DNA of 64,000 bases from Cryptomeria japonica (taxonomy: Eukaryota > Streptophyta > Pinopsida > Cupressales > Cupressaceae): contig NC_081412.1 in NCBI RefSeq assembly GCF_030272615.1, positions 19,693,932 to 19,757,931 of the forward strand, written 5' to 3'. The position numbers and the translations under genes are program-made. The notes under the pieces were generated by a model. The model was not told where the DNA came from. It made no database searches and saw only the letters and a list, made by a program, of their open reading frames with translations. Positions 24,300 through 38,342 of this stretch are shown piece by piece (position 1 is the stretch's first letter; each line of letters begins with the position of its first letter).

Positions 24300-24700
24300 C
24301 AGCATGTGGGAAACATTCCCTAGCGCATCCGCCTAACAGTCTAGATCGTCTCTCCTACTATTTAGCACGTGGGGTCTTTGCTATAGCGCGTAAAGTCTTT
24401 CCTTTAGCGCATGATTTTGTTTAAATATTTTCCTGTAGGTCTCAGCGTGGAAGAAAACTAGAGTGGTGCCTCTGGCTCATAGAGTAGCGCATCCTAACCA
24501 CAGTTCAACGCTTGTAGTCCGTCATCTAGCACGTAAGATTAATCAAGTAGCGCATCAAAATCCCCAAATTTCTGGAGGAAAACCAGAGTAGCCCCTTGAC
24601 AGATAGACTAGTGCATTGATTAAACAGTACAGCGCATTGAAAAATTATTTTAGCGCATCCAATCTCTATTGTAGCGCGTGCAAATCTTTCTGTAGCGCAT
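24300..24700 (+). repeat. Leader array A of TAGCGC(A/G)T motif
   Basis: Roughly a dozen matches or near matches, for example ctagcgcatcc, atagcgcgtaaa, gtagcgcatcc, tttagcgcatcc and tgtagcgcgtgc, spaced irregularly by about 20-45 bases. The motif core alternates between CGCAT and CGCGT endings. Confidence 0.85.
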
Positions 24701-26214
24701 CATAGACAAAGGAAAATTTTTAAATTGTAACCGAAAAGGAAATTTTAGACTTGTGGAAGTCCACCAAATCATCTAACATTTTTCTCTGGTTTGCTTGTAG
24801 GCTGCTAACCACATTTGTTGCAAAAAGGAGCGTAATTTTAGAATTTTTAGATGGTTAAAATTTTCTCTAACTTAGTTAAGTTAGTTTAAAATTTTAAAAC
24901 ATCTTTTAGTCTTAAAATTGAACTCACTTGTTTCTTTTGGGCTATAAAACGAACTACTATCCAACATCTTCTTGCTTTTATAAGAGAAAAACACTTCATT
25001 TTGGAAGCTATAAAAAGAACCAACAAATCTTTATTTTGGCAAAAGTTTTTAAAAAAAGAACCTCACCATCCTTTGGTGCTTAAAAGGATCAATTTTACAT
25101 TTTACAAATTAAAAGAACCTCATTTTTTTTTTTGGCAAAACAAAGAGGGAAGATCTTCCCCTTTTGATCGATTTTCATTTTTGTTGACCAACACATCGAA
25201 AATTTTGCTTTGTTGACGAAATTCCTTTTATGGATCAGAAAATCATTGCCATAAAAGGATAAAATAAACACCATGTTTTTTTGGAGCAACATCTCCACAT
25301 AGATTTTAGCAAATCACTGAAATTGAAAGGCTAAAAAGAACCTTGTTTGCCTTGTCTCGAAAGTGGAAGGTATATGCTTTCCCCTTAACTGGGTGATCAA
25401 AAATCCAGACCACTATTACAGTTTTCTTTACTTCAAGCAATAAAACCTTTAGCAGGCCTGCCTTCCCGAGGAGTTGAAATCAACTCTTAAAGTTGTTTAT
25501 GCCCGGTGTGAAGGGAACGACCTAAGTGGGGAATGACTTTGACGCCAAGAATTCCAACCCACTATAATCAAATGTGGAAAGCGACGAAAGTCTTTTTCAA
25601 TGGTTGCGCGCAGTGATTAGCCTTCCCCCAGTATCCTTGAGATACGTAAAGCCTTTGTTCTAAAGGTTGGGAAGCCTCCTGAGGGAGTTTATCACTGACG
25701 GCCGAATGGGAAGCCTGATTACAAACCTTAGAAATAGAAACTTTGAGCTGAATCAGTAACCAGACATTTATAACATCATAGTGCAAGGGTGGGGAAGAAT
25801 CTGCCCCCAAGATTACTCACCATATATCTCCCAAGATAACTACTCAACTGTGAAGCGATTCACTTTGAGTTAATTTCTAGCAAAAGGCAAAAAAATGGGC
25901 GCCCTCTAGGGGGTTACACGGCTGTTTGAGCTGACGGAGTATCAAGACTAGTGGGCTATGATGTTATTTATGACCCTTGACTAAAGAGTCTTTCTGAAGT
26001 GTATTACTTGTATCCAAACCTGTTAAAACATTGGGGATTTGAACACATCCTCGCAGAACATACACTTTTTGTTAGATTAGGCAAAATGGTTGTACTTTTT
26101 GTGCTATGCGTGCATTTATTACTTCAGAAAATCATCTATCACACTTGAAAATTTTACAACAAAATTCAAAATCCACAAAAAAATCAACCGAAAGGAAAAA
26201 TCAGCGCAGTTCAG

Positions 26215-26725
26215 CACCTCAGAGCAATCTCTTAACGCGTGGAATAATCTTATTAGCACATCCAAACCTCAAATTAGCGCGTTGGTTCAAAACAGTAGCG
26301 TTTTCATCTAAAGGCAAAATAGTGTAAAGTCCTTTAGCGCATCCCAACAAAAGTTTAGCGCTTAGAAGCAACATCTTAGCGCGTGGAAACCAAAAATTAG
26401 CGCATATAGTCAAACAGTTCACGCGTCACAGGCCCAGGATAGCGCATAGATTTTTCACTAATTAGACAACAATTTTTGAAAAATCCAAACTTTAGCACGT
26501 GGAAGAAACAGCTTAGCGCGTAGGAACAAAACATTAGCGCATAAAGTCAAACAGTTAGCGCGTAACAGGCCCAGGATAGTGCATAACTTTTTCAACAGTT
26601 AGACAACAATTTTCCAAAGGTTCAAACTTTAGCGCGTGTCTGGGGGCAGCCTAGCGCGTGTGGTTGTTCTTTTAGCGCATCGAGAAATTTCAATAGTGCA
26701 TGTAGACCCTGTTCTAGCGCGAGAT
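26215..26725 (+). repeat. Leader array B of TAGCGC(A/G)T motif
   Basis: About twenty matches or near matches (ttagcgcgttgg, tttagcgcatcc, cttagcgcgtgg, attagcgcatat, gttagcgcgtaac and others) at a typical spacing of 20-30 bases. It is denser than array A and has the same orientation. Confidence 0.9.
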
Positions 26726-27635
26726 CCAAAACAGAAAAACAGAGGGCAAAACCAAAAAAAAATTTGAAATTTCAAAAACATTTTTAGAAGCCTTTTTCAT
26801 CAAAAACCATTTTTCATCAAATCAGAGTGACAAACAAACCACTAAAACTATTTCTTGAGCTAAATTTGTGTCAAAAACAAAAGTTGTAAAATCCTAAATG
26901 AATCGCGCAATAGAAGATGTCTCTCCTATCATAATCCGAAAAATTTCATCATTAGTATCAATCGAATCCTTTACCATCTTACGGATTTTTATCTCAAAAC
27001 ACTTGTTTAAAATTTTCAAATTGTCAAATCAAGTTTCCAAATCGGGAAACTTTCTATCCATATCATTTGACACACTTTGTCATGAAGGGGCATCTAAACC
27101 TTCACTCTGATAGAGTAAGATTTGAAATTTTCAAAAAACAAGAATCAACCGAATCCAAACAAATCAAAGGAAACCATTGATCACTCATGCATGACTAATC
27201 CCCTTACTCTAAGAAGAAAGAACCTCTATTGTAACATCACATTGAAGAAACAACAACCTAGTTTTTCTAGATTCATCAAGAGAAACAAGTTTTTATACAT
27301 CAATCGTCAACTCTTCAAATCTCATCGGGTATTTCTTCATCACATCAAACGTTATATCCAAAACAAATCTAGCGAATTTGACAAAGAACCCTTGAAGACA
27401 AGAGAATACTGTCAAAAATCTGCTTTTAATCAAACCATAAACCGCAACGGAAAGATCAATCCAGCATTCTTGCCCGATGAGTGCATTACGTATAACACAT
27501 CTCGACCAGAACCACCCACCCCCGAACAACATATCAATGAGAATTTTGTCCCTTTCATCACTGAAAGTTTCTACTAAAGTGCCTGTCACTTGCTCTCAAA
27601 GAGACAAACAAAGCGAGACACACGCAGAATCAAGT

Positions 27636-29885
27636 ATGAATCGAAGATTATCAAATCCTTTTGAAGTTCCACCCGTAGAAGAACCTGAAATTACTGAAGC
27701 ACTTCTTTGGGAATGTCAGGAAAATCCTTCATTCCAAAAACTTGTTGAAAAGCTCATGGAAAATGACAAAGAAAAGTATCTGCTCATGCTTACAAGTAAA
27801 GGCATTAAACTTCCTGAAGATTTCGATGCAAACATTTTTCAATCCAGATCTCAACAATATGCATATCAAGAACAACAAAGAGAAGAAGAAACTCGCATAC
27901 CTGAGCAACATATTTCAGAACAACGTATACCAGAAATGCATATACCTGAGCTCGAAACTCTAGAACAACACATACCGTTTACTACACCTTTTCAGCTCAG
28001 AACAAATATAAGGGAAGAACTCTTCCCTCGGCAAGATAATGCGCCCTTGGTTGCTCTCACTCAACAAATGCAAACGTTGCAAAGACAAATACAAGATATG
28101 CAACAAGGGACAATAGTGTGGTACTCTATAAACGAAATCTGTCCTTATCCATTTGACAGAAGATTAAACATGGTACCTTTTCCTCCAAACTCAGATGTTC
28201 CCAAATTTGATAAATATGATGGGAAAAGTGATCCTCGGGATCATGTTCGAGAATTTTGCACCATGAGTCTTGAATTTGCTCATGATGACACTTATCTGAT
28301 GAGGTTATTCCCAAGAAGCCTGGGAGGACAAACAATGGAATGGTTATCCAAAATTACACCACCTGTTAGATCATTTGATGAGTTGGTTAACAAATTCATA
28401 ACCCAATATTCCTATAATATTCAACATGCCATAAACATGCTAGATGTCTGTAACACCAAACAAAAGAATAATGAAACATTCATGTTATTCCTTCAATGCT
28501 GGCGACACATGGTATCACGATATCCTTGAGATATTCCTGAAAAGGAGAAAATGGAAATCTTCATCGATAACTTGAATGGCGAAATGAGTTACAGACTCAA
28601 ACTTCAATGCATACCATCTTTCGCTAAATTGATTGAAAATGGCATTCAAGTAGAGGAAGCATGTGTCAAAAAGGGAACAATCAAATTCTACAAGGAAGGA
28701 ACAAACTCATCAAACTACAATCATCAGAACAACACCAACCTTGATAAATCTTGATTTTGGACCCAAAACAAAAACGAAGGCAACAATGAATCATATGATC
28801 CAAAATCTAAGCAGCCGGTGCTTGCCTTATCCGGAAATCCTCAAAATACGAAAAATCCTAAAAATGCTAATCCTAGTGCTAACACATATGCACCAAACAC
28901 TGATCAAGGACAACTCCACACAAACAACACCAACGATACTCAAAACAAAAACGTGAATCTAGGACCTAACAACAATTCCCGCAACAACACAAACAATTTC
29001 CAAAAGCGTATCTTCACACCATTGGGACAATCATTAGAATCAGCATTCAGAGAACTTTTGGCAAACAAGATTCTTTCTTTGCCTCCAATCAACAACTATG
29101 AACCCCCAATCAAACCACCTTGGTGGAATGATTCACACTATTGTGATTTCCATCATAACAAAGGTCATAGAACAAACAAGTGCATGAGATTGAAACACCT
29201 GGTACAGGACATGATTGATCGAGGTGACTTAACGGTGGATGGTCTCAAAACAAATGGCGATCACGAAGCCTTCAAGAATCCTCTCCCAAATTATAACAAA
29301 GATGGAGCATCAACTTCAAATGATACACGCGGAGCTCGTATTAATCACATCTACAACAACACCATCAACCACATATCAGCTGAAGATCATCAAGTCAATG
29401 TCATCACCATTCGAGATTGGCATAATCATGAATCTGTCAATGTAACAACCCGAACTCAGAAATATGTCTTAAAGGGCCATACTGCACCTCCAACTGCCAC
29501 ACCAAAAATCCAATATGACTTGGTTAGCCAACTACACAAGACTCCAGCTCAGATATCTATCCTAGAATTATTGAAACTATCACCAAAACACAAAGACATA
29601 TTGGAGCAAGCGCTATTGGAAACAAATGTACCTCAAAATCTGGATACAGACAGATTTCAAGCCATGGTCGCCCATATGACAGGACCTCATAACCTCACTT
29701 TCTCAGAGCATGACAATACTTCCTTGAGTCATCCGCATAATACTCCTCTTCATATTGAAGTCATTGTTTGCAAACACCGAGTAAAAAGAGTCTTAATAGA
29801 TGGAGGAGCCGGACTTAATATATGTACTTTAAAGCTTATCCGTGCACTAGGCTTCTCAGAAGAATCTATTGATCCGTGCAAAAAA
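27636..29885 (+). pseudogene. Tat gag plus start of protease (two internal TGA stops)
   Basis: One frame runs from the ATG at 27636 to a +1 shift at an A6 run (29880-29885). The N-terminal third has a repeated IPEQHI / IPEMHI / IPELE motif (about 27895-27975). The Gag core follows (KFDKYDGKSDPRDHVREF, about 28200-28255; LGGQTMEWL). A zinc-knuckle-like C-x2-H-x4-H-x4-C motif (CDFHHNKGHRTNKC) lies near 29140-29185. The retropepsin start LIDGGAG is near 29797-29817. In-frame TGA codons at 28527 and 28752 interrupt it; the first replaces an expected Trp. The start was chosen at 27636 because the frame upstream overlaps another open stretch and lacks Gag character. Gag forms the particle that packages element RNA. 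Confidence 0.85.
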
Positions 29886-32800
29886 GATTACCATAAAGGC
29901 ATATGATGATGAGGAAAGTTCCTCTAAAGGAACGGTGATATTACCTATTCAAGTGGGACCAGTACAAAAGGATACTATATGCCAAGTCCTAGATATTGAT
30001 TTCATCTACAATATCTTATTAGGACGACCCTGGATACATGAAATGCAAGCAGTACCTTCTACCTATCACCAGTGTGTCAAGTTTCCTTATGATGGACAAG
30101 AAATCTCCATATCAGCTGATCATAATCCATTTCAACATTGCAACGCAATGGGGGCAGCCCAAGACAGTTTGGTTCCTCATAATATAGAAAAGCAGCGATC
30201 TTCAACATCAGATTCACCAACAACAAAATCCAACTCCTTATGGGGAGACTTCAAACAGAAAATGCAAATCCAAGACCAAGGCATGGGAGAATACTCTTTA
30301 GAGCCGTTATGTTTGGCCAAATTACCAACATCACCTAGATTGCATGGTTTGCCTACTACATCAACACATCTGGCCACTCAGCCCATCACTAAATTTGATG
30401 GTACCTTCATCCAATTGGGTACTCTAGCACATGAATCAGAAGACAAGGACGTTCTTAGCTGGTTATACAAAGATGAAGAAGAAGATCATAGAGCAGCCGC
30501 TCTGGACATTGTTCTACTGACACACCTATATGGAAAAGGCTACTTAATCATGAAGCAAATGGGATATGGCGATAAAGGACCTATTGGGAAGTGCAAGGAA
30601 GGAGTCACGGAACCTATAGATCTTCCTTCACAACCTAGTAGAAACAAAGCAGGATTGGGTTCTAAACTCACATTCCTATTGAAACGGCCGCCACACACAA
30701 CTGCAAAACCTTAATGGAAGGTAAAGAAGAAGTACAATGAAGACTCCTGGCAGGAAGCACTCTTTGAATCAGCAGAAACAATCCGCAAGGCACGAGAACG
30801 TCAAGATCAGAAGTTGCATCAAGGAAAGCTTCTAAGTCATAAAAAGGCCATATCTGTTGCAGTAGCTCATATTCACACACCAATGTCTCAAGAACAAATC
30901 ATGTTATCGCAAGAAACCGTCATTCCTCCCCGAGGAAGCACAATCTATGAACAAATCCAGCAAGTGGAAGATGGATCGGACACAGAATCAACACAAAATA
31001 TCAAAATAGTATCCATCATCAAGGATTTGTTTTCACCATACAACATACCTGTTTGTAGCACAGATAGAATCTGGGATGATGCCTATGAGACAGATTCCAA
31101 TGAATATGAATGGGGTACCTGCTCCAATACTGCTACAAATATCCCAGATGATACTGACTCCATATCTCTTTCTCAAGAAGAACATGACGCAGAAGATAGA
31201 CCTCTGGAATTTGGACCACAAAATATATATGACGCCAAAGAAAGCGAACAGAAACATTACGAACAAGTCTATGTGGAAGATGATACCATCAAAGACCTCG
31301 ATGAAACCCTGGGCTACTTTAAAACCAAGAACCATCACAATGAAAACTCTGTCCTCACACTTACAGTCGCTGAACTTGATCCGCCCAACGATTCCCTACC
31401 ACTTGTCTTTCCTGACCTCATCGACTGGGATGAACCTGAAACCCATGATATACCCATTTTCCCAGATGATGCATCTATTATCCATTACCTATGTACCGTA
31501 AATCCAGAAACAGGCTCTACCAGTGAACAAAATAACGATGTCTGTCAATCAGGGAGTGCCAAGTCTCTCAGTCGCAAAAATACACCAAATAAAGGATCTA
31601 ATGCTGAAAACCAGTCAATGGCAGCTCTAGATCCCAAAAAAGTAAAAATAAAGGACACATCTGAAGGTGAAAACCTTTTTAAGGCACCTGATGATGGGAG
31701 ACTTGACACTCTTCCTGAACATTTTCATGAGCGATCACCCATATTGATTGAGCCCACTCAATCAATCAACATTGGTACCACAGAAGCAGCCAGAAACATA
31801 CACCTTGCAGAATATCTGACAGAGGAAGAAAGATCGACATTCATCATCTTCTTTAAAGAATAGCAAATTAACTTTGCTTGGTCATATGCTGATATGCCCG
31901 GAGTCGATCCACACTTAATCATGCATCATTTGTCCATTTCTACAGGAGTCAAGCCAGTCAAGAAAAAGCTACGAAAGATGAATCCACAGGTGGCACTCAT
32001 GGTCAAAATTGAACTGAAGAAGCTATTAGACATCAGATTCATCCAACCCATTGACTATGCAGAATGGATTTCCAACATCGTTCCAGTGTCAAAACCAGAT
32101 GGTAGTATCAGAATATGCACTAACTTCAGGGACGTCAACAAAGCCTGTCCAAAAGATGACTTTCCTCTACCAAGTATCGACATAATTGTAGATCTTACAG
32201 CAGGCCATGCAATGCTCTCACTAATGGACAGTTTCTTAGGCTATAATCAAATCAAAATAGCTCCTGAAGATCAAGATAAAACAGCATTCACCTGTCCTTG
32301 GGGAACGTACTATTGGAATGTTATGCCTTTTGGCTTAAAGAATGCATGAGCCACTTATCAAAGAGCAATGACAACAATCTTCCATGATATGATGCACACA
32401 TTTATGGAAGACTATGTGGATGATTTACTAGCTAAATCCTTCACCAGAGCTGAACATCTTGGCATCCTAACAAAGATCTTTGATCGATTGCAGAAATTCC
32501 AAGTCCGGCTCAACCCTAAGAAATGTGTCTTCGGGGTTACATCAGGCAAATTACTAGGCTACATAGTCTCAGCTAAAGATATTGAAGTTGATCCAGTAAA
32601 GGTACAAGCTATTATGGACATGCCACCACCAAAGAATATCAGTCAACTCAGATCACTACAAGGATGACTTCAATCAATCAGGCGATTCATTGCTCAACTA
32701 GCAGATAAAAGTCTACCATTTAACCATTTGCTACACAAAAATGTACCATTTAGATGGGAGACTAAGTGTGCAAAATCTTTTTACCAAATCAAACAGTACC

Positions 32801-35034
32801 TGATGAATCCACCAGTTTTGGTCCCACCAATCACAGGAAAGCCTCTTATACTATATATCTCCACAACAGATATATCACTGGGGGCACTATTGGCACAAGA
32901 AGATCAACAAAGAAAGGAACGAGCCATATATTACATTAGTTGAACATTGAATGGCTATGAACTCAACTATACCTTGATTGAAAAATCTTGCTTAACAGTG
33001 GTCTTTGCATCCCAAAAGTTTTGACATTATATGCTAGCACACACCAGAAAGCTAGTAGCTAAAATTGATCCTCTCAAGTATCTACTCAGCAAGGCAACTC
33101 TCACAGGACGATTGGCTAAATGGGTCATGATTCTCAGTGAATTCGACATCCACTACACAGAAAGACGAGCCATCAAAGGACAAGCAATCGCAGATCAACT
33201 GGCTGAAGCACCGTTACCAGGAAAACAAACCATGGAGATTGAATTTCCAGACAGGGACATTCTTGCTCTTTCTGCTAAAAAATGGATCCTATACTTTGAC
33301 GGATCCTATACACAACATGGTTCCGGTGCTAGCATTTTGTTCATTACTCCTGAAGGACACACTATGCCAAGATCATATAGGCTTATGTTTCCATGCACAA
33401 ATAATGTAGCTGAATATGAGGCATTGGTTATAGGCATCAAAATGGTCGTAGAATGGAAAATCACAGCGTTAAAGGTCTATGGAGACTCACAACTAGTCAT
33501 CAATCAAATCAATAATGACTATCAGACAAAGGATGACAAGCTACTACCCTACAAGTGAATGGTGGACGACTTCAAACAGTATTTTGTACACATCACCTTC
33601 GAACAAATACCAAGGTTGAACAACAAAGTAGCCGATGCAATGGCTACGATTACTTCACTACTACAAATTCTAGAACAACAGAGTCATTATGAGTTCCTGG
33701 TAGAGCAACTGTTCTCCCCCGCCTATGACCACTCTGAATCCCATGTTATCTATGCCTTGACTGGTTCAGATTCTCTGTTATATGGACCCCTATATGACTA
33801 CCTCAAACATAATATCTTACCCATTGACCAATCCCGTAACCAAAAATGTAATTTTATCCGACAAGCTGCCCATTACACCCTTACCACTGATACCTTATAT
33901 CGTCGAGGTCTAGATGGTACTCTTCTTTGTTGCCTTGATCGTAATGATTCTGATTCTGCTTTACACGAGCTTCATGAAGGTATTTGTGGCACACATTCAA
34001 GTGGCACTACTCTTGCTAAAAATCTTCTACGAATGGGATACTACTAGCCTACAATGGAGAAGGACTCATATCATTTCGCCAAGAAATGTCCTAAATGCCA
34101 AATCCATGGCAATCCGATACATGCACTAGCATAGGAACTGTAGCCATTTACAACATCCTGGCCCTTTTGTCAGTGGGGACTAGACCTAGTTGGCAAAATT
34201 CATCCTTCATCTTCAAATGGACACAAGTTCATTATAACTGCAACAGAATACTTTACCAAATGGATCGAAGCAGTTCCCATAACCATAGTGACTGGGAAAC
34301 AAATTGCCTCTTTTATCCTAAATTATCTGATCTGCAGATATGGTATTCCAAGTTCAATCATCACAGATAATGGACGACCTTTCAAAAACCAAGATGTATA
34401 GGAACTATGTAAAAAGTTTAAAATCCAACATAGGTTTTCTACACCATACTACCCATAGGGCAATGGTCAAGCAGAAGCATCTAACAAAACCATCTTAAAA
34501 ATCCTAAAGAAAATAGTGAATGATGCAGGCAAAGATTGGCACATACAACTCAATCCAGCACTTTGGGCATACAGGACCAGCATTCGCACACCTACAGGGG
34601 CAACACCATACTCATTGGTATATGGATCAGAGGCCATTTTACCCTTGGAGGTAGAAATTCCATCTCTCAGAGTCTCTTTGAAAGGTTTAATCCCAGATGA
34701 AGAATATCGAGTTAACCAACTGCAAGAACTGGAACTATTGGATGAAAGATGCCAACATGCTTATACTCATCTCAAAGCATATCAGCAACGCATGTGCAGA
34801 AGCTACAATCACAAGGTCATTCCCAGAAACTTCAAGATTGGTGACCTAGTCCTCAAAGAAAATCCAAGAAATCAGCAAGATAGAGAAAAGAAAGGGAAAT
34901 TTGAACCTAACTGGTTGGGTCCCTATGTCATCATATCAGCCTATGGATCAGGTGCCTATTAGCTTACAACTTCAGAAGGAGATGTGCTCGACGACCCAAC
35001 TAACAGCATTCATTTGAAGAAGTACTATACTTAA
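29869..35034 (+). pseudogene. Tat pol polyprotein, one frame with 13 stops
   Basis: A single frame holds the protease C-terminus (LLGRPWIHEMQAVPSTYH, near 30030), a G-patch-like GYGDKGPIGK...AGLG segment (about 30560-30660), a long acidic linker, and RT (31894-32690, palm YVDD at 32413-32424 intact). RNase H (about 32728-33220) and a second, archaeal-type RNase H (33283-33640) follow. The integrase has HEGICGTH + CPKC zinc motif and catalytic Asp34183, Asp34366 and Glu34474, the last two separated by 35 residues. Stops: TAA 30712; TAG 31861, 34045, 34132, 34141, 34399, 34456, 34960; TGA 32347, 32665, 32941, 33022, 33556. No frameshift was seen over 5.1 kb. Most stops sit where Arg, Trp, Gln or Gly is expected. 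Confidence 0.9.
33283..33640 (+). other. Archaeal-type second RNase H domain of Tat pol
   Basis: Motifs in order are LYFDGSYTQHGSGAS (first Asp), NNVAEYEALVIGI (Glu), VYGDSQLVINQI (Asp) and KVADAMA (last Asp), so the DEDD set is complete. A stop at 33556 interrupts it just before the last motif. Plant Ty3/gypsy elements of the Tat clade (Ogre, Retand, Grande and relatives) are known to carry such an extra RNase H between the usual RNase H and the integrase. This domain is the main reason for the lineage call. Confidence 0.85.
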
Positions 35035-36395
35035 GTAGCCTAGTGCACGGAAAAGCCAAAAACAATAAAAAATAATAATAAAAAAATCCAGAAAAAGCAA
35101 AAACAAAGTACAATAAAAATAAATGGTGAAAACCTGGTAAACAGGCGCTCTTGTGCAAGAACGGCTCCTCTATCTATCTCCATGCCATTTTATCCATCAA
35201 AACCATTATCGGCCATCGCCCGACACTTAGCGTATATTCATTCAGTGCATACTTAGCATACTCACTATCCTGGGTTATCCATCTATATCTATCCTTTTAC
35301 CGCATTCCACCATGGCTTGGAAATCACTGTACATAATCATATCCGGAGGCACACTCAGCTAGGGGCATTAACTTGTTCAAACACTTGCACACATTCAAGA
35401 CATCACAACTATTGCAAAAGTCAGAAGCATGACATCCAGCAACCAAAACTACACTTCATCGCCAAACCAAAACAGAACAATTCACAAAAATATCAAGGAT
35501 GGATGATTTTCTAAAGTACTAAATGTTGCATTATCGCATATAAGTCTTGACTATTTTTGCATTTTGAACTTTTTAATTATTGGAATCTTCTCCCTATCTC
35601 ATAAAAATGCTTCAAAGCTAGAGATTATGGGGAACTTCCAATATTTTCTTAGTCTTCTGTCTGGGAGGTGATCACTTGTACTGTGTGAATCCTTGCCTCG
35701 AGACGTGATACATCAAATATCACTGAAGGCCTAATTCCACTTCACGCATACAAATGATCAAATCTTGTCTGTTTATGCAATACGCACTCAGGTCGTCCTG
35801 GTTCAATTATACCTTGACGCTTGTGCTATCTTGCAAAATCAAACATCATGTAAATTTTTCTCAAGTCATCATGGTTCAAATTATACCATTATGCTTGTAT
35901 AAATTTTCAACATATCCTAAACAAATCAATGCTCAATGATGAAACTTACAAAGAAAGCAAATACAATGGTTGTATCAAGGATGGCAAAATGCAAAATGAG
36001 GATGCTCCAAAAATAATTAGTTGTATATCAAAAACAATTAGTTGCATATCATTTTACAATTAGTTGCATATCATTTTACTATTAGTGGCATATCATTTTT
36101 ACAATCAGTTACATATCATTTTGCACTTAAATGCACATCATAAATCATACATCTCAAGATACATCTCACAACATATAAAAACATACATCCTGCAGCATAC
36201 ATCATATCATCTATGTCAGCATTGCATCATCATGAAGAAATAACTCACATAACATGCATCCATATACACACATCACATGATAAAAAATGGTGCCCCATAT
36301 ATATATCTCAAAAATGATCCAAATGTACAAAATGTGTCAAAACTGTGTCCAGTACAAAGAATACAATGCTCAAAATACAAAAGAGACCATGTCTC
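35035..36395. other. Spacer between sense pol and antisense PMD gene
   Basis: Convergent 3' flanks: pol ends at 35034 (plus) and the PMD frame ends at 36396 (minus). No domain was seen. A short tandem repeat lies at 36012-36122. Termination or poly(A) signals for either gene could not be fixed. Confidence 0.6.
36012..36122 (+). repeat. Five ~22-bp tandem repeats
   Basis: Degenerate repeats of the type caattagttgcatatcatt, with one base exchanges between copies. Confidence 0.85.
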
Positions 36396-38342
36396 TCAAG
36401 TATGACTATCCCCTGATGGAGATGGTCTCGCTCCAGATGCACCCGCCCTTGGATTTCCAGGAGGGTCCTGTCTCTGTGGCCCCGTAACACCTCGGCTCTC
36501 CGACCATGACCCAGTAGCTTGAGATCGGCTGGATCTCGACTATGCAAAACTCTGTACTCGCCGGTCCTTGGGTACTACCGCCTCATAATGCCACCTGTAA
36601 TACTCTGCCTCTTGGGCTCTCAGCGCTAGCTCTCTCAGGGTGTCTCTCATCGGACCACCCGCCACTGCCCTCTGCATGTTGGACACCACCTCCTCCACTC
36701 GTCCCCGTCACTCTATCTCGATATCTCGCTCAGTGGTCAACTGAGAAATCTGTCACTAATAGGTCAAAATCTGTGCCTACAGTTGCTAAACAGTAATCTG
36801 CAGGGTCCGCATCTGAGCATCCTCCATATGACCTGGGATCTGAACCCGTAGTGGTACCTGTGCTGGAGGAACCCCTCCCACTCGGCCTGTCCTCGGTGTT
36901 GGAGGTGGCAGTACATCTGTCCTCCTCCTTTGAGCTGGTCAACTAGGCTCATCACCACCCCCCACTGCAGCTAGCACCTCCCCCACTCTCCCCTCTCCAC
37001 CAGCTCCGATAGCCAAATCACCTCTCCCTCTATCTATCCTCCCCTGTCGCACTGCTCTCTCCACACCCCTATCTCCTCTCCTCACTCTACCTCCTCACCT
37101 CCCTCTCCCTCCTCTCCCTCGTCCATCTCCTCCATCATCCCCATCATCTCCCTCATCTCCCCCATCTCCCTCCTCCTCATCCGAATCAAACGATAGCCTC
37201 ATCTCCTCAGGATCAGAGATCCTGGCCACCGCCCGCGTAGCAAACAATCGGGTAAACTCATCTGTCATACCCGCATCCTGAATCTCTAGAGCATAGTCCC
37301 ATATCTGCCCAGCCAACCCTACAAACTCTTCTATTGCCACTGCACTATCAATGCTCGGCCCCCAATCGGCCACATCCTGCTACCGTCGTGCATATAGGCA
37401 CGCTCCCTGTGGAATACCCTGCTGGCGCCCAAACTGCCTCAAAACTCTGGTCACCAGGAATCTCTCAATAACGAACGGGGTCCTCCCGATCAGGTACCTG
37501 GTCATGAATACAAAGGGCATCTCCAACCCATCCTCCGCCCACACCTCACATCCTGTATACGGTCTCCAGGTGACCGTATCAATGTCATCAAGAATCCTCC
37601 TCCAGTGCTCTAGTTTTCCCAGCTTGCGTTGGACAACTAGACCTCTATATCCATAGGCATATGCGCATCCTATGGGCCTGTCCCTGTCTGCTAATGGCCT
37701 CGTTGCTGGAATGTGCTCCCAGCACCATACCTATAATAAAGTCACGCCAGCTGACAAACTGTCGTAACCGAGGTATACTATCTCATGTAGACCCCTATAT
37801 AAATGAGCCAACATAGCTGACCCCCATGCAAACCTCCGGCCCTGAGTGACCATCTCCTCCAAAACTAGCCCCCATCCCATCGAGAATCCCTTTGACCTGC
37901 GATCAAGACAAAGGAATCCCCCAATGAACCCTGCTAGTACGGATGGCAGCGGTGCATAATCTAAGTCTAGAAACTCCTGCCATGGGATCTCATAGCCGCA
38001 GACTGTATCATCCTGAAAAATGCAGCGCAGTGCCTCTGTGCCACCCTCCTCTGACTACTCGTATGGTAGTAGTGCACCTACCACAGGAATGCACAAAATC
38101 CTGTAACAGTCCTCAGGTGTGACTGTCATCTCTCCAGTGGCAAAATGGAAGGTGTTCGTATCACTGTGCCACCTCTCTGCCAAAGCTGTCAACAACCCTC
38201 GGTTCACTGTGAACCGAGGCATATCCAGGAGAGAAGTCAATCCAAATCTCTCAATAATGTCAAGGTCGGCCTACAACAAACGCGGTATCAATGTCCACGG
38301 TCTAGGAAATCTCTCCCGTGACTGCACCACACCTAATCGCTC

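Larger units (their letters stand above)
24234..27635 (+). other. Long untranslated leader of Tat element
   Basis: About 3.4 kb between PBS and gag ATG without a convincing gene. It contains two arrays of a TAGCGC(A/G)T-type motif (24300-24700 and 26215-26725) separated by about 1.5 kb. Several pyrimidine tracts ending in AG (for example ttttgcag near 24275, ttttcctgtag near 24438 and ggtttgcttgtag near 24800) could be splice acceptors, but no intron is proven. The open stretches 26898-27110 and 27122-27577 are not supported as genes. Confidence 0.6.

Noticed and set aside
27122-27577. Separate gene upstream of gag
   Set aside because: It lies in a different frame from gag, overlaps its start region, has no recognisable domain and consists of leader sequence.
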